From Pedobacter frigiditerrae (GTDB taxonomy: Bacteria; Bacteroidota; Bacteroidia; Sphingobacteriales; Sphingobacteriaceae): a stretch of DNA of 64,000 nucleotides. Below the pieces are notes generated by a model. That model was not told where the DNA came from. It ran no database searches and saw nothing but the letters and a program-made list of their open reading frames with translations. Shown here in pieces: positions 9,670 through 19,750 of the stretch. The first letter of the stretch is position 1, and each line of letters begins with the position of its first letter. Made by a program: the position numbers and the translations under genes. The stretch lies in the NCBI RefSeq assembly GCF_004331645.1, contig NZ_SJSK01000002.1:248001-312000 (forward strand). Reading direction: 5' to 3'.

Positions 9670-10710
9670 ATGTTATATTTGATGAACATGGCGGCACAAA
9701 AAACATTCAAGATATCGCACAAAGTCATTTGGTTAAGTTCTTTTTTCTTAGGGGCACTAGTAGCTGTTCCTAAAATAGCAGAACATCATTTTAACCTGTA
9801 TGAAGCATTGATCGACTCGACTGTTACCTTTTTATTTGCGCTGTTGACATGGTATTATAACATCAAAACTTTACCTGTCTACTCATCAAAAGACATAGTC
9901 AATGGTTTTTCTATCACAAGATTAGTTAAGAACCTCTTTTTTGGAATTGTAGTGATGTTTATACTGGCGTCCATACAAAATTATCTGCTCTCTCACCTTA
10001 ACTTTGGTCCAGTGATGCTGATGTTTGAGGTAAGAGGAATTCTGGTAAACGTCATGTTCTACATGTTTATACACCTACTCTATCATAGTTCTCAAAACCA
10101 ACAGGTAGGTATAGAGCTTGAGCGAACCAGGGCAGCCAACCTAGCTGCGCAATACGAATTACTGAAACAACAGGTAAATCCACACTTTCTATTCAACAGC
10201 TTAAATACCTTAAAATACATGGTAGAGAGCGAAGACAAACATAGTGTGGATTTTATCTTAAAACTATCAGATTTTTATAGATTTACCTTAGAAAGTCGAA
10301 AACAAGCCCTCATTACCATCCAAGAGGAATTGAACATATTAGATGCATACTTATTTTTGTTAAAAGCTCGTTTTGAAGAGGGTATTGACCTAATCATCGA
10401 AATTGACCCTAAATATCATCCATCTTACATCCCTCCTTTTACTTTACAGCTATTAATTGAAAATTGCATCAAACATAATGTGGTTTCATTAGATAAGCCA
10501 CTACACATCAAGCTGTATACTGAAAATGAATACTTGATTGTTAAAAACAAACTACAACTAAAGAGAACGCCAGAATTATCTACCGGAATGGGCTTGGAGA
10601 ACATTAATGAGCGTTATAACCATCTCTTCAATAAGGCGATTGAGATACAGGCCAGCGAAACACATTTCACCATTAAATTACCGATCATCCATGCAAATCA
10701 TCATCATTGA
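9670..10710 (+). CDS. LytS-type sensor histidine kinase (His_kinase family)
   Basis: Membrane sensor kinase of 346 residues. About four hydrophobic segments occupy the first 150 residues (SSFFLGALVAV, FLFALLTWYYNI, LFFGIVVMFILAS, MFYMFIHLLYH). The phosphoacceptor box QVNPHFLFNSLNTLKYM puts the histidine at residue 172. The ATPase part is reduced, with PPFTLQLLIENCIKHNV as N box and TGMGLENINERY as G box. Its stop overlaps the start of the response regulator gene by 20 bases, so the pair is translated together. Start uncertain among in-frame ATGs at 9670, 9682 and 9688. Confidence 0.93.
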   Translation: MLYLMNMAAQKTFKISHKVIWLSSFFLGALVAVPKIAEHHFNLYEALIDSTVTFLFALLTWYYNIKTLPVYSSKDIVNGFSITRLVKNLFFGIVVMFILASIQNYLLSHLNFGPVMLMFEVRGILVNVMFYMFIHLLYHSSQNQQVGIELERTRAANLAAQYELLKQQVNPHFLFNSLNTLKYMVESEDKHSVDFILKLSDFYRFTLESRKQALITIQEELNILDAYLFLLKARFEEGIDLIIEIDPKYHPSYIPPFTLQLLIENCIKHNVVSLDKPLHIKLYTENEYLIVKNKLQLKRTPELSTGMGLENINERYNHLFNKAIEIQASETHFTIKLPIIHANHHH

Positions 10711-11452
10711 AGACGAGCTTAAAGCAGCCAAGTCTTTGGCTAACTTGATAGTAAAGCTTAAGCCTGCAGCTAAAATTGTAGCACAATTACAGAGCATTGA
10801 AGGGTCGATTGAATACCTGTCTAACAATGAACAGCCTGACCTGATTTTTATGGATATCCAACTTTCAGACGGACTGTCTTTCGAAATCTTTAAGGCAGTA
10901 GAGATTCGTTGCCCTGTAATATTTTGTACTGCTTATGGAGAATATGCGATGGATGCAATCAAAGCCAATGGGATTGATTATTTATTGAAACCATTTTCTC
11001 AAGATGATTTGCATGCTACATTTGAAAAGGTGGCTAATTTTAAAAACTTCTTTCAAAAAAATACAGCTCCGGATTTAGACAATATACTTAAACAAATTGT
11101 ACTAGATGAAGGGAAAAAGAGCTTCTTAGTCTTTAAACATCAGAAATACACCACGGTTCAAACAGAACAGATCGCTTTCATTTACATCAGGAATGATTCG
11201 GCGTCTATCATGACTTTTAAGCAAGAGGAATATGCCCTTGATCAATCTTTAGATCAGCTGCAAGCTTTACTTTCTGCTAAACAATTTTTTAGGCTCAACA
11301 GACAGTATTTGATCAATTTTAGCGCTGTTAAAGAAGTAGAACATTATTTTGGTCGTAAACTCTTTGTAAAACTCATCATACCAAGTCCAGAACAATTATT
11401 GATAGGCAAGGAAAAAACAAGTGCATTTTTGAATTGGTTGGAGAACAGGTAA
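10691..11452 (+). CDS. LytTR response regulator
   Basis: DNA-binding response regulator of 253 residues. The receiver begins MQIIIIEDELKAA; the acceptor aspartate is residue 55 in FMDIQLSDG and the switch lysine lies in GIDYLLKPFS. The C-terminal LytTR domain runs from about 150, with FFRLNRQYLINFSAV as the usual core motif. The ATG at 10691 is chosen because upstream in-frame codons overlap the kinase gene and are not family-like. LytTR proteins bind direct repeats spaced by about two helical turns; a 23-bp direct repeat occurs at 48.8-50.0 kb, but a link is speculative. Confidence 0.94.
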   Translation: MQIIIIEDELKAAKSLANLIVKLKPAAKIVAQLQSIEGSIEYLSNNEQPDLIFMDIQLSDGLSFEIFKAVEIRCPVIFCTAYGEYAMDAIKANGIDYLLKPFSQDDLHATFEKVANFKNFFQKNTAPDLDNILKQIVLDEGKKSFLVFKHQKYTTVQTEQIAFIYIRNDSASIMTFKQEEYALDQSLDQLQALLSAKQFFRLNRQYLINFSAVKEVEHYFGRKLFVKLIIPSPEQLLIGKEKTSAFLNWLENR

Positions 11453-11559
11453 ATGATTATCCAGTGTGAAGGATTTCATTAATTCAATCTACAAAAAAGC
11501 AGTCTTTTCAAAAGTTTTAAATTCCGAAACACTATAGTACAGCTAACAACTTGACACAT

Positions 11560-11590
11560 AAAAAAGGCCAAAACCTTAACGATTTTGACC
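11560..11590 (-). terminator. rho-independent terminator after the ABC-F gene
   Basis: Arms at 11566-11575 and 11581-11590 (GGTCAAAATC and GGTTTTGGCC on the minus strand, with two G-U pairs) enclose a 5-base loop and are followed by a T run on the minus strand. It lies 22 bases past the stop of the ABC-F gene. Confidence 0.75.
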
Positions 11591-11611
11591 CTTTATAATA
11601 AGGAAACTCGC

Positions 11612-13246
11612 TTAGTTTTGCTCAATTTCCTTCAAACTATTCATTTTCTTGTAAGCTAAAAATCCTTTGATGTCTTCAAAGTGCTCACGAACACGTTTAT
11701 TACCAAACTCAAATACTTTTGTTGCCAGTCCATCCAAAAAATCACGATCGTGAGATACTAATACCAAAGTGCCATCAAAATCTTTTAAGGCATCTTTAAT
11801 GATGTCTTTCGTTTTCATGTCCAAATGATTAGTTGGCTCATCCAAGATCAATACATTTACAGGTTCTAACAGCAACTTGATCATGGCTAACCTAGTTTTC
11901 TCACCACCTGAAAGTACCTTCACTTTTTTTGTGGTATCATCGCCACTAAACATAAAAGCACCCAAAAGGTCTTTGATTTTTATAGAACCGTCGCTCAATG
12001 GAATCTGATCAATAGTTTCGAATACCGTTAAGTTCTCATCAAGCAATGCTGCTTGATTTTGAGCAAAATATCCAATCTTGGCATTATGCCCTACTTTTAA
12101 ACTTCCTTCGAAATCAATCTCGCCCATGATGGCTTTAATCATGGTCGACTTACCTTCACCGTTCTTACCCACAAAAGCAATCTTTTCTCCACGCTCAATT
12201 ACCATTGATGCTTTTGCGAATACAGTATGTTCGCCATAAGTTTTGGTTAGTTCTTCTACTATTACTGGATATTGCCCAGAACGTGGTGAAGGAGGAAACT
12301 TCAATCGCAATGCCGAAGTATCTACTTCATCAATCTCAATCACTTCCAATTTCTCAAGCATTTTTACACGAGATTGTACTTGCAAGGTTTTAGAATAAGT
12401 ACCTCTAAATCGGTCTATAAATTCTTGGTTATCCGCAATAAATCGTTGTTGTTCTTCGTAAGCTTTCAATTGATGAACGCGACGATCGGCTCGTAACTGC
12501 AAATAATGACTGTACTTAGCTTTGTAGTCGTATATCCTGCCCATTGTCACCTCAATTGTACGATTGGTAATGTTATCTACAAAGGCACGATCATGTGAGA
12601 TGACCATCACTGCATTTGCAGAATTCATCAAGAAATCTTCTAACCATTGGATACTTTCGATGTCCATGTGGTTGGTAGGCTCATCTAATAAAATCAGATC
12701 TGGTTTCTTTAATAGAATTTTAGCCAGTTCGATACGCATGCGCCATCCACCCGAAAACTCTGAAGTTTGTCTAGTAAAGTCTTTACGCTCAAAACCCAAT
12801 CCCTTTAGCACTTTCTCTACTTCTGCATCATAATTAGTCTCCTCAATCGAATAGAACTTTTCGCTCAATTCTGATACACGTTCAATGAGCTTCATGTAGT
12901 CGTCACTTTCGTAATCGGTACGAATGGTTAACTGCTCATTCAGTTCATCAAGCTCTTTTTGCATTTGGTTTACCTCTTCAAAAGCCTTCATCGTTTCCTC
13001 AAAAACGGTAACCTTATCTTTTGTCAGCAAATGCTGAGGTAAATAGGCAATTACAGCTTCCTTTGGGCCAGTTACGTTACCAGAAGTAGGTTTAGTTGCA
13101 CCTGCAATAATTTTTAGAATGGTAGACTTGCCCGCACCATTTTTACCCATCAATGCTATTTTATCATTCTGGTTAATAGAAAAAGTAACGTCGCTGAAAA
13201 GGGTTGTTCCGCCAAATGAAACGGAAATATTATTTACATTAATCAA
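11612..13246 (-). CDS. ABC-F family ribosome-associated ATPase
   Basis: Soluble protein of 544 residues with two ABC ATPase domains and no membrane part. Domain 1 has Walker A MGKNGAGKST, signature SGGWRMRIELAKILL and Walker B LILLDEPTNHMD. Domain 2 has VGKNGEGKST, SGGEKTRLAMIKLLL and VLILDEPTNHLD. The linker between them carries the charged P-site interaction arm. ABC-F proteins bind the ribosomal E site and relieve stalled translation; the layout is closest to YbiT/EttA-type housekeeping members, although antibiotic-resistance ABC-Fs cannot be excluded. Single gene with its own terminator. Confidence 0.93.
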   Translation of the reverse strand: MINVNNISVSFGGTTLFSDVTFSINQNDKIALMGKNGAGKSTILKIIAGATKPTSGNVTGPKEAVIAYLPQHLLTKDKVTVFEETMKAFEEVNQMQKELDELNEQLTIRTDYESDDYMKLIERVSELSEKFYSIEETNYDAEVEKVLKGLGFERKDFTRQTSEFSGGWRMRIELAKILLKKPDLILLDEPTNHMDIESIQWLEDFLMNSANAVMVISHDRAFVDNITNRTIEVTMGRIYDYKAKYSHYLQLRADRRVHQLKAYEEQQRFIADNQEFIDRFRGTYSKTLQVQSRVKMLEKLEVIEIDEVDTSALRLKFPPSPRSGQYPVIVEELTKTYGEHTVFAKASMVIERGEKIAFVGKNGEGKSTMIKAIMGEIDFEGSLKVGHNAKIGYFAQNQAALLDENLTVFETIDQIPLSDGSIKIKDLLGAFMFSGDDTTKKVKVLSGGEKTRLAMIKLLLEPVNVLILDEPTNHLDMKTKDIIKDALKDFDGTLVLVSHDRDFLDGLATKVFEFGNKRVREHFEDIKGFLAYKKMNSLKEIEQN

Positions 13247-13450
13247 GATTGTGATATTTAATTGGCCGCAAAGATAAAGGAATTGGGTAACTGAACTAAC
13301 ACGTTTTTATAAAAATAACAAAGAAAAATTGCAATTCACTCCACAAAAAAACAGTAACTAATGCATCAATTAAAGTCAATTTATTCTGTTAGGATTTGAA
13401 GTTAAGAAAGAGGTAAATCAACTATCTTTACATTAATCGATTTTTTGTAA

Positions 13451-14338
13451 ATGAACAAACGAATACTTAGCCGATGGTTTTCCCTTCTCAACGTAGACTA
13501 TGTTAAACTCGGCACTAAATGGAATTATGCTTGCGTAATTAGCCCCTATTATAGGCTTTATTATATCGATGATGGTAACGGAACAATATCTGGAAGTAAC
13601 ACAACCCTAACACTTCAAAAAGGGTATATCTATCTTATCCCCAGCTTCACACTTTGTAATTTAAAATGTGAAAATACTCTAGGGCAGTATTTTATACAAT
13701 TTTTCGAAGAGTCTGCAGATGGCATTTCCTTATTTCAAAACAATAGGGAACCAATGAAAATTCTAGCATCTGAATTAGATATTGCTATCTTCAAGCGCCT
13801 ACTGAAGGTAAATCCGGGAAGAGGTATTAATCGATCCGACAACCCAGAAATATACGAAAAAAACATTTACTATAAGGAATATCAGGAGCTTAATAACAGG
13901 CAAAGTGTTGCAACGCAGATGGAAACTCAAGGTATAATCCAGCAATTACTTTCTCGTTTCCTAAACTCAAGTACGTTCAAGAAAAAAGAACATGAGCCTA
14001 TACCTTCAACTGTTTTAAATGCCGTTAGTTATATACAGATCAATTTAAAGAACCAACTCAGAGTTATCGATCTTGCTAAAAGGGCAAACCAGCACCCTGA
14101 TTATTTTTCTCGTCTTTTTCTCAAACACATGGGCACAAGGCCAATTACATATATTAATGAAAAAAGAATAGAAAGGGCACAATACCTAATCATCACCACA
14201 CATATATCTTTAGATCAAGTCGCTGTTGAAGTAGGATATGATACCACACCTTACTTTTCTAAGATATTTAAAAAAATTACTGGCCTAACCCCTGGAAAAT
14301 ATACAGTCCAGAACAAAAGTTATTCAGACTTAGGGTAA
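13451..14338 (+). CDS. AraC-family transcriptional regulator
   Basis: Regulator of 295 residues with an N-terminal sensing part resembling a cupin-like AraC ligand domain (DGNGTISGSNTTLTLQKGYIY, then YLIPSFTLCNL) and a C-terminal double helix-turn-helix from about 195: LRVIDLAKRANQHPDYFSRL, then TTHISLDQVAVEVGYDTTPY and FSKIFKKITGLTPGKY. It converges on the GH29 gene at 14567 and may control it, which is inferred from position only. A -7-like TATCTTTA lies at 13423-13430. Confidence 0.92.
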   Translation: MNKRILSRWFSLLNVDYVKLGTKWNYACVISPYYRLYYIDDGNGTISGSNTTLTLQKGYIYLIPSFTLCNLKCENTLGQYFIQFFEESADGISLFQNNREPMKILASELDIAIFKRLLKVNPGRGINRSDNPEIYEKNIYYKEYQELNNRQSVATQMETQGIIQQLLSRFLNSSTFKKKEHEPIPSTVLNAVSYIQINLKNQLRVIDLAKRANQHPDYFSRLFLKHMGTRPITYINEKRIERAQYLIITTHISLDQVAVEVGYDTTPYFSKIFKKITGLTPGKYTVQNKSYSDLG

Positions 14339-14566
14339 AGTCAATTATCATGCTATCAGTTACAATAGCAATACATCCTTGTCCAGTAGCATTCGACTGC
14401 CCACCAATCAAATAAACTTCAATTAGGTTATTTTGAACTTAACAAATTCGATGCAAGTATCATCAGCAAATAACAGGTGTAATATTCTTTTTAATCCAAA
14501 GACGCTCATAATCATCTATGGTTTCATTAGACTTTGATTTGATAAGTAAAAGAAATTAGGCTAAAC

Positions 14567-16222
14567 TTATCCAATCTTTAAGGTGAAAGCATAGTTTAAA
14601 TACGGTTTTTTCTCCTCTAAATTAACTACAAGACCAATTTCATTTTGTTCAAAAGTTAACAAACCACTACTACCAAGCAACTGTATGCTATTGATTTTTT
14701 TCTGTAGGTATTGACTACTGCTATTCATACTTTTTATAATTATTTTACCATCGGTTGGCCATCCTAAAACGGTCGCATAAACAACGTTATTCTTTGTCGT
14801 AAAACGGATATCACTAGCAGAAAAGGGCTTGCCTTTGCCTTCGTTAAAACCTTGTGCAGCTAATGGCGCAGCAGACTCCATTGCTGGCCCTTCACCAAAA
14901 ACCAACCAAGGGCGTGTATCATATATTCCTTCTGAATTAACGTCCATCCAAGCACCAATTTCTTCCACTACTTTTCTTTCCTCTTCATCAATAGTACCAT
15001 TTCCTTTAACCGGAATGTTGAGCAATAGATTTCCATTTTTACTCACTACGTCTACCAATGTATGTATTACTGTTTTTGCACTTTTGTATCTTTTATTTGC
15101 ATACACACGTTTATCATAATGCCAATTACCTATACAAGTATCTGTTTGCCAAGAAAGTGACTCTATTGCATTACTTTGTCCTCGTTCAATATCCCAAACC
15201 ATACATTTGCGCTGAAGTTGATCTAAAATCTTCCCGAAGATAACTGCTTCATTCTTGCCATTTTTTTTGATGCTCTTATTGTAAAGATGAGCAGCAATTC
15301 TTAATCCAGCATCACTTACCGGCCATAACGGGAGTGCGGTATCATCAAAGTAAACTAAATCAGGATCATAGGAATTGATAAGATCTATGGTTCTGTTGAA
15401 AAATTTTTCGCAATAAGCGGTTGTTGGTACACAAACTCCTTCAGCCCAGTCCCATTGTTTATGAATCATACGATTGTCTTCACTGTTCTCACTTAACACA
15501 TGTTGCTGGGCATATAAAGCTTGGGGATCTAGGCCTTCCCACCACTTACCTTTACCATCAACCTTAGTCAATTTCCCATCATAAGGAATACCTGCCATCG
15601 TACCATTTTTATCTGAGCGTTGAGCTGTTTCCATCCAACTCCATGCATGAGCCGCATGAACACTTACACCAAATGGAAGTCCGTTATTACTCGCAGCTTT
15701 TCTCCATCCTGCAATCAAATCTTTCTTAGGACCTATTTTTGTTGAGTTCCAATTCTTTTGATATTTACTTTTGTAGAGGTCGAAATTATCATGATGGTTG
15801 GCAAGTGCCATAAAATAACGTGCACCGGCTTTTTTGTAAAGCGAAACCAATTCTTCAGGATCCCAAGATTCAGCTTTCCATTCGTTAATCACATCCTTAA
15901 ACCCAAATTTTGATGGGTGACCATAAGTAGCAAGGTGATATTTATACTGTTCACTTCCTTCTTGGTACATACCACGTGCATACCAATCGCCATATTCTGG
16001 TTGACATTGGGGGCCCCAATGTGCCCATATACCAAATTTAGCATTGCGAAACCAGTCTGGAGCTTGATAAGCTGACAAGGATTTCCAGTCCGGACTAAAC
16101 GGCCCAGTAATTATTTTTTCTACCTCTTCGTTCAAAATGCCATCTGCTGCTCTTAACTGTGGGGCAAGTACAATAGCTGGTAATGTGGCAGCAAGTTGTT
16201 TTAAAAGTAATCTGCGATTCAT
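14567..16222 (-). CDS. GH29 alpha-L-fucosidase
   Basis: Exported hydrolase of 551 residues releasing alpha-linked L-fucose. The N-terminus MNRRLLLKQLAATLPAIVLA carries an arginine pair and may be a Tat signal. Family motifs are DWFRNAKFGIWAHWGPQ near 57, ANHHDNFDLYKSKYQ, and the nucleophile region DPDLVYFDDT with Asp near 293. Further on, DVVSKNGNLLLNIPVKGNGT is the usual substrate-pocket block and a beta-sandwich domain closes the protein. It is a single gene between an AraC regulator and the kdp operon terminator. The second GH29 of the window (34418) is only distantly alike, so different linkages are likely. Confidence 0.93.
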   Translation of the reverse strand: MNRRLLLKQLAATLPAIVLAPQLRAADGILNEEVEKIITGPFSPDWKSLSAYQAPDWFRNAKFGIWAHWGPQCQPEYGDWYARGMYQEGSEQYKYHLATYGHPSKFGFKDVINEWKAESWDPEELVSLYKKAGARYFMALANHHDNFDLYKSKYQKNWNSTKIGPKKDLIAGWRKAASNNGLPFGVSVHAAHAWSWMETAQRSDKNGTMAGIPYDGKLTKVDGKGKWWEGLDPQALYAQQHVLSENSEDNRMIHKQWDWAEGVCVPTTAYCEKFFNRTIDLINSYDPDLVYFDDTALPLWPVSDAGLRIAAHLYNKSIKKNGKNEAVIFGKILDQLQRKCMVWDIERGQSNAIESLSWQTDTCIGNWHYDKRVYANKRYKSAKTVIHTLVDVVSKNGNLLLNIPVKGNGTIDEEERKVVEEIGAWMDVNSEGIYDTRPWLVFGEGPAMESAAPLAAQGFNEGKGKPFSASDIRFTTKNNVVYATVLGWPTDGKIIIKSMNSSSQYLQKKINSIQLLGSSGLLTFEQNEIGLVVNLEEKKPYLNYAFTLKIG

Positions 16223-16607
16223 ATAGGTTCTCTAGTTGAGCTCATCCCTTAATTTATATAGATGAATAGGTGAATTGATTTGTATTTGGTTTAAGAACGG
16301 AAATTTCCGATTTATTTTAACAAAAATATTCGATGCTATTCTTTTTAGCTTATATATAACGGACTTAAACCTATACAAATCCGACAATACCAGTAAAACA
16401 AAAGTAATCTGTTAACTTTGAGTAAGAGAAATACCTAATTACAAAATGCTACAAACAAAAAAGCAATCTTTTCAGACTGCTTTTAAAACTAGGGGGCTGA
16501 AGCAGCAACACACAACATCTTACAAGTCAATAATAAAGAGCAAAAAAGAATAAAAAAGCAGAAAACCTCATCATTTCAGCACATTAAAAATAAGAATTCT
16601 AACAATC
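16223..16607. other. intergenic region holding the kdp-side terminator
   Basis: Separates the GH29 gene from the kinase at the end of the kdp operon. Apart from the hairpin at 16456-16484 and a purine-rich stretch near 16540-16560, I see nothing in it. The GH29 promoter should lie in 16223-16400 but no clear -7 box stands out. Confidence 0.4.
16456..16484 (-). terminator. rho-independent terminator downstream of the kdp operon
   Basis: Arms at 16459-16469 and 16474-16484 with a 4-base loop. On the minus strand the stem AAAAGCAGTCT/AGATTGCTTTT contains one G-U pair and is followed by TTTTTTG. It is about 120 bases past the last kdp-operon gene. Confidence 0.6.
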
Positions 16608-18356
16608 TTAAGCTCTTGGTAAGATAAAACAGAACCTACTACCTTCCCCTATTGCACTCTCTACCCATATCATTCCACTTTCTGCCTCGATGAAATCTTT
16701 GGAAATGGCCAATCCCAATCCTGATCCTGATTTGTTCTGCCCATCGGTTGGTACTTGAAAATAACGATCAAATAATCTTTTCTGATATTTTTCCTCGATC
16801 CCTTTTCCAAAATCCTTTACTGAAAATTCAATTTGTCCATTTTTCTCTATAACCTGGATAATAATCTTAGCTTTTTCTGCACTATAGCGCAGTGCATTGG
16901 AAAGAAAATTGACCAGCACCCAAGCTGTTTTTTGAATATCAACATTAACTTCAGGCAGTTGTTCATTACAGTTCAATTCCAATTGGATAGATTTCTGCTC
17001 TGCCTGAAATTTTACGGCATCAATAGCAAAGCGTACAATTTCAATAGGCCTTGCCAATACAAAGCTTAACTTTAGGTTACCGCTTTCTACCTGTGAAAGA
17101 TCTAATAGCTCGCTCGTGATTTTCAACAACCTATCGCTATCCTCTTGGATATGTTGTAATAGTTCATGCTGTTCTTTGTTCATTTCGCCAACACGTTTAT
17201 CTCCCAATAATTTTAAGCTCATCTTTATAGATGACAATGGGGTTTTAAGTTCATGGGAAACTGTAGCTATAAAATTTGTCTTGGCCTGATCGAGTTCTTT
17301 GAACTTGGTTACATTCTTGAGTACATAAACATTACCTGCCGACCTGCTCGAAGCAGAAAGGGGCTGGTTGTCATCGGTTTCGATGTTAGGCACAACGATT
17401 TCCCTGCTTTCCAGTTGGAAAAAGGATTCACGTTCATCGGCATAGATCTTCAGCGTTCTGTTATCGTCCTGCGGCTGAATTATATTCTTCAACAGTTCAT
17501 TTCTTTGCATCAGCTCGCCAACATTCTGGCCAATAGTGGTCTGTTCATCAACGCCGATAAGCTTAGCGGCTAGTTGATTAAGAAACAAGACTTCACCTTT
17601 TTCATTCACTCCAATAATGGCATCTTGCATCTGGGCAATGATAGCCTCGATCCTTGACTTCTCGCTTTTGAGCTTGGAAAGATTACTATTTTCCCATTCG
17701 TGAAGCTTTTTTGCCATCGAATTAAATGAGCTTGCAAGTTCTGTGAATTCATCATTATTGTTAAAATGTAACCGTTGCAAGTAGTTTCCATTTCCCACTT
17801 GTTTAATGGCCTGGCTAAATTCTGCTAATGGATTAGCAACAAATCCCGGAAAGTTTACAACAAAAGTAAACAGTACAATGAAACAAAATGATGCTGCTAT
17901 GGCAATAAACATCTCGGCTCTAGCGTAAGCATTGTTGGCTTCATCATTTTTGTTTTTGATGGCCTGCATGTTAACAAATTCTATTTGAGCGAGTGCAGAA
18001 CGGATCTCCTTTTCCGCAAGTCTGCGTTCCCCATCTACAACCGCAGACAAAAGGCCACTATAAGCCGTAGCTAGTTTATTAACTGCAAGTTTTTCTCCAG
18101 GTTCAGTAATATTCTTTTTTTCAAGTTCTAGATTCTGCTCAAAATGCTGTTTAGCAGTTCTTGTTAATGGATAAACTCCATCATCTATTACACTACGCAT
18201 CTGAGCTACGTAGCCTATTGTTTTGTAGTTGTCCTTCAGGATCAGCTTTGCTTTTGAAGAAATTTGATTCAGAAAGAAAAGGGCGATTAGCCCAAATCCA
18301 AGTACGATGACAAACAGAAATCCGAATCCTGCACGCAGTTTGGTCTTGATTTTCAT
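16608..18356 (-). CDS. sensor histidine kinase of the kdp operon (HAMP-PAS-HisKA-HATPase)
   Basis: Kinase of 582 residues. A first membrane segment (GFGFLFVIVLGFGLIALFFL) and a second (FIAIAASFCFIVLFTFVVNF, near 145-165) bracket a periplasmic four-helix-type region. A HAMP linker, a PAS domain (AIIGVNEKGEVLFLNQLAAK) and the catalytic core follow: FIATVSHELKTPLSSIK with the acceptor histidine, NFLSNALRYS, VKDFGKGI and GSGLGLAIS. It ends the kdp operon just after the KdpD sensor domain gene, which lacks a kinase core. Together they probably do the work of one canonical KdpD, an inference from gene order. Confidence 0.92.
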   Translation of the reverse strand: MKIKTKLRAGFGFLFVIVLGFGLIALFFLNQISSKAKLILKDNYKTIGYVAQMRSVIDDGVYPLTRTAKQHFEQNLELEKKNITEPGEKLAVNKLATAYSGLLSAVVDGERRLAEKEIRSALAQIEFVNMQAIKNKNDEANNAYARAEMFIAIAASFCFIVLFTFVVNFPGFVANPLAEFSQAIKQVGNGNYLQRLHFNNNDEFTELASSFNSMAKKLHEWENSNLSKLKSEKSRIEAIIAQMQDAIIGVNEKGEVLFLNQLAAKLIGVDEQTTIGQNVGELMQRNELLKNIIQPQDDNRTLKIYADERESFFQLESREIVVPNIETDDNQPLSASSRSAGNVYVLKNVTKFKELDQAKTNFIATVSHELKTPLSSIKMSLKLLGDKRVGEMNKEQHELLQHIQEDSDRLLKITSELLDLSQVESGNLKLSFVLARPIEIVRFAIDAVKFQAEQKSIQLELNCNEQLPEVNVDIQKTAWVLVNFLSNALRYSAEKAKIIIQVIEKNGQIEFSVKDFGKGIEEKYQKRLFDRYFQVPTDGQNKSGSGLGLAISKDFIEAESGMIWVESAIGEGSRFCFILPRA

Positions 18357-18477
18357 AGTTTTTTATTTATTGTCAATGGTAATGAAGCGATCATGATTTT
18401 TTCTTTTGAATTTGATAAATTATGATGGTATCATCTTTAATATTTTAGGTAGTGAAATTAGTATTTGATGCATTAAT

Positions 18478-19605
18478 TTAAGACAAAATGACCATATCAA
18501 TTTCCTTGGCCGCCAAGTTCCGCAGCAACTGGTTAAAGATTGCCGTTCGCAAGATGACCTGGAAAATATTCAGATGTGGTTTTCCAATACAGATAGTGGT
18601 AATCTCCCGTTCGGCTGCCATATCCATAATTGCCTGAGTAATGTTGTTGCTCTTCACTTTTACCACCTCTGCCCCAAGTTCTGTTGCCAACTTGAAGTGG
18701 TTAATCAGGTGGCGTTGTTTGTCGAGCTTAATCTTATCTAAACTCTCGCTGTCGCTCTGTACATACAGCACAATCCACGGCGAATGGTAATAAGAGGCTA
18801 ACCTTGCGGTCTTTCTAATCACGATTCCGGCGGTGTCGGCGTTTGATGAAATACAGGCCAAGAACTTTTCAGGTCTGAGCTTGATAGATTTTGGAATTTC
18901 GATATGGATCTTGCGTTCCACCTGATGAACAACTTCCTTTAAAGCAAGTTCGCGAAGCTGCAAGATCTTATCAGATTGGAAAAAATTTGCCAATGCCTTT
19001 TCTATCTTACTCTCATCATAGATTTTCCCTTCCTTTAGCCTTGTCACCAATTCATCGGCTGTAAGATCTATATTTACAATCTCATCCGCTATTTCTAAAA
19101 TCTTGTCTGGTATGCGTTCGGTAATGGTAATCCCAGTAATCTGCTGCACATCTTCATTAATACTTTCCAAATGCTGAATATTCACCGCTGAGACCACACT
19201 AATGCCAGCTTCAAGTATATCATAAACATCCTGCCAACGCTTGGCATTCTTACTGCCTTCGGCATTGGTATGGGCAAGCTCATCTACTATAACTATTTCG
19301 GGATGGCGGTTGATGATTGCTTGCACATCCATTTCTTCTAGTGACTTTCCGCGATAGAAGATACTTTTCCTTGCCACTATTGGAAGACCCACAACAAGCG
19401 CCTCGGTCTCTACTCTTTTGTGTGTCTCCACATAACCGATGCAGACATCTATCCCATTGCGTAAAAGTGCTTGAGCTTCTTGAAGCATCCGGTAGGTTTT
19501 GCCCACACCAGGACTCATACCGATATAGATCTTCAGCTTGCCCCGTCTAGACTTTTTAACAAGGTCAAGAAACCTACGTACCGATTCTTCTTTGTTCTCT
19601 TCCAT
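18478..19605 (-). CDS. kdpD: KdpD N-terminal sensor domain protein (no kinase core)
   Basis: Cytoplasmic protein of 375 residues that matches only the front part of KdpD. It has the KdpD Walker A IYIGMSPGVGKTYRML near 27-42, the family block GIDVCIGYVETHKRVETEAL, Walker B-like VIVDELAHTNAEGSKNAKRW, and a C-terminal universal-stress-protein domain from about 250 (FLACISSNADTAGIVIRKTA). Canonical KdpD is about 900 residues with four membrane segments and a kinase; both are missing here and the frame ends normally, so this is a split form and not a truncation by the window. The kinase is supplied by the next gene. USP domains of KdpD bind c-di-AMP in some phyla. Confidence 0.92.
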   Translation of the reverse strand: MEENKEESVRRFLDLVKKSRRGKLKIYIGMSPGVGKTYRMLQEAQALLRNGIDVCIGYVETHKRVETEALVVGLPIVARKSIFYRGKSLEEMDVQAIINRHPEIVIVDELAHTNAEGSKNAKRWQDVYDILEAGISVVSAVNIQHLESINEDVQQITGITITERIPDKILEIADEIVNIDLTADELVTRLKEGKIYDESKIEKALANFFQSDKILQLRELALKEVVHQVERKIHIEIPKSIKLRPEKFLACISSNADTAGIVIRKTARLASYYHSPWIVLYVQSDSESLDKIKLDKQRHLINHFKLATELGAEVVKVKSNNITQAIMDMAAEREITTICIGKPHLNIFQVILRTAIFNQLLRNLAAKEIDMVILS

Positions 19606-19616
19606 GATAGATTAAT

Positions 19617-19742
19617 TTACCATTTGAGTATCACTGTCCCGTTATTAACCAACATTCCAACACCCAAGATCAGTGCTGCTAAAATAACCAATAACACAAT
19701 GGTCCTTGCTTTTTTATTCTCTTTTTTAATAGGTATCATCAT
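19617..19742 (-). CDS. 41-residue single-pass membrane microprotein
   Basis: Begins MMIPIKKENKKARTIVLLVI and continues into LAALILGVGMLVNNG, i.e. a basic N-terminus followed by one membrane helix. The longer upstream start at 19847 would overlap the other small frame and add an unlikely N-terminus. Stop lies 11 bases before kdpD, and the previous small ORF ends 8 bases before its start. Tight packing inside the operon supports translation. No family is known to me; a KdpF-like accessory role is only a guess. Confidence 0.55.
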   Translation of the reverse strand: MMIPIKKENKKARTIVLLVILAALILGVGMLVNNGTVILKW

Positions 19743-19750
19743 TAAGGATA

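Noticed and set aside
11453..11560. Terminator for the LytTR regulator gene
   Set aside because: The only candidate, CTTTTCAAAAG near 11505-11515, has too short a stem and lacks a clear T run.
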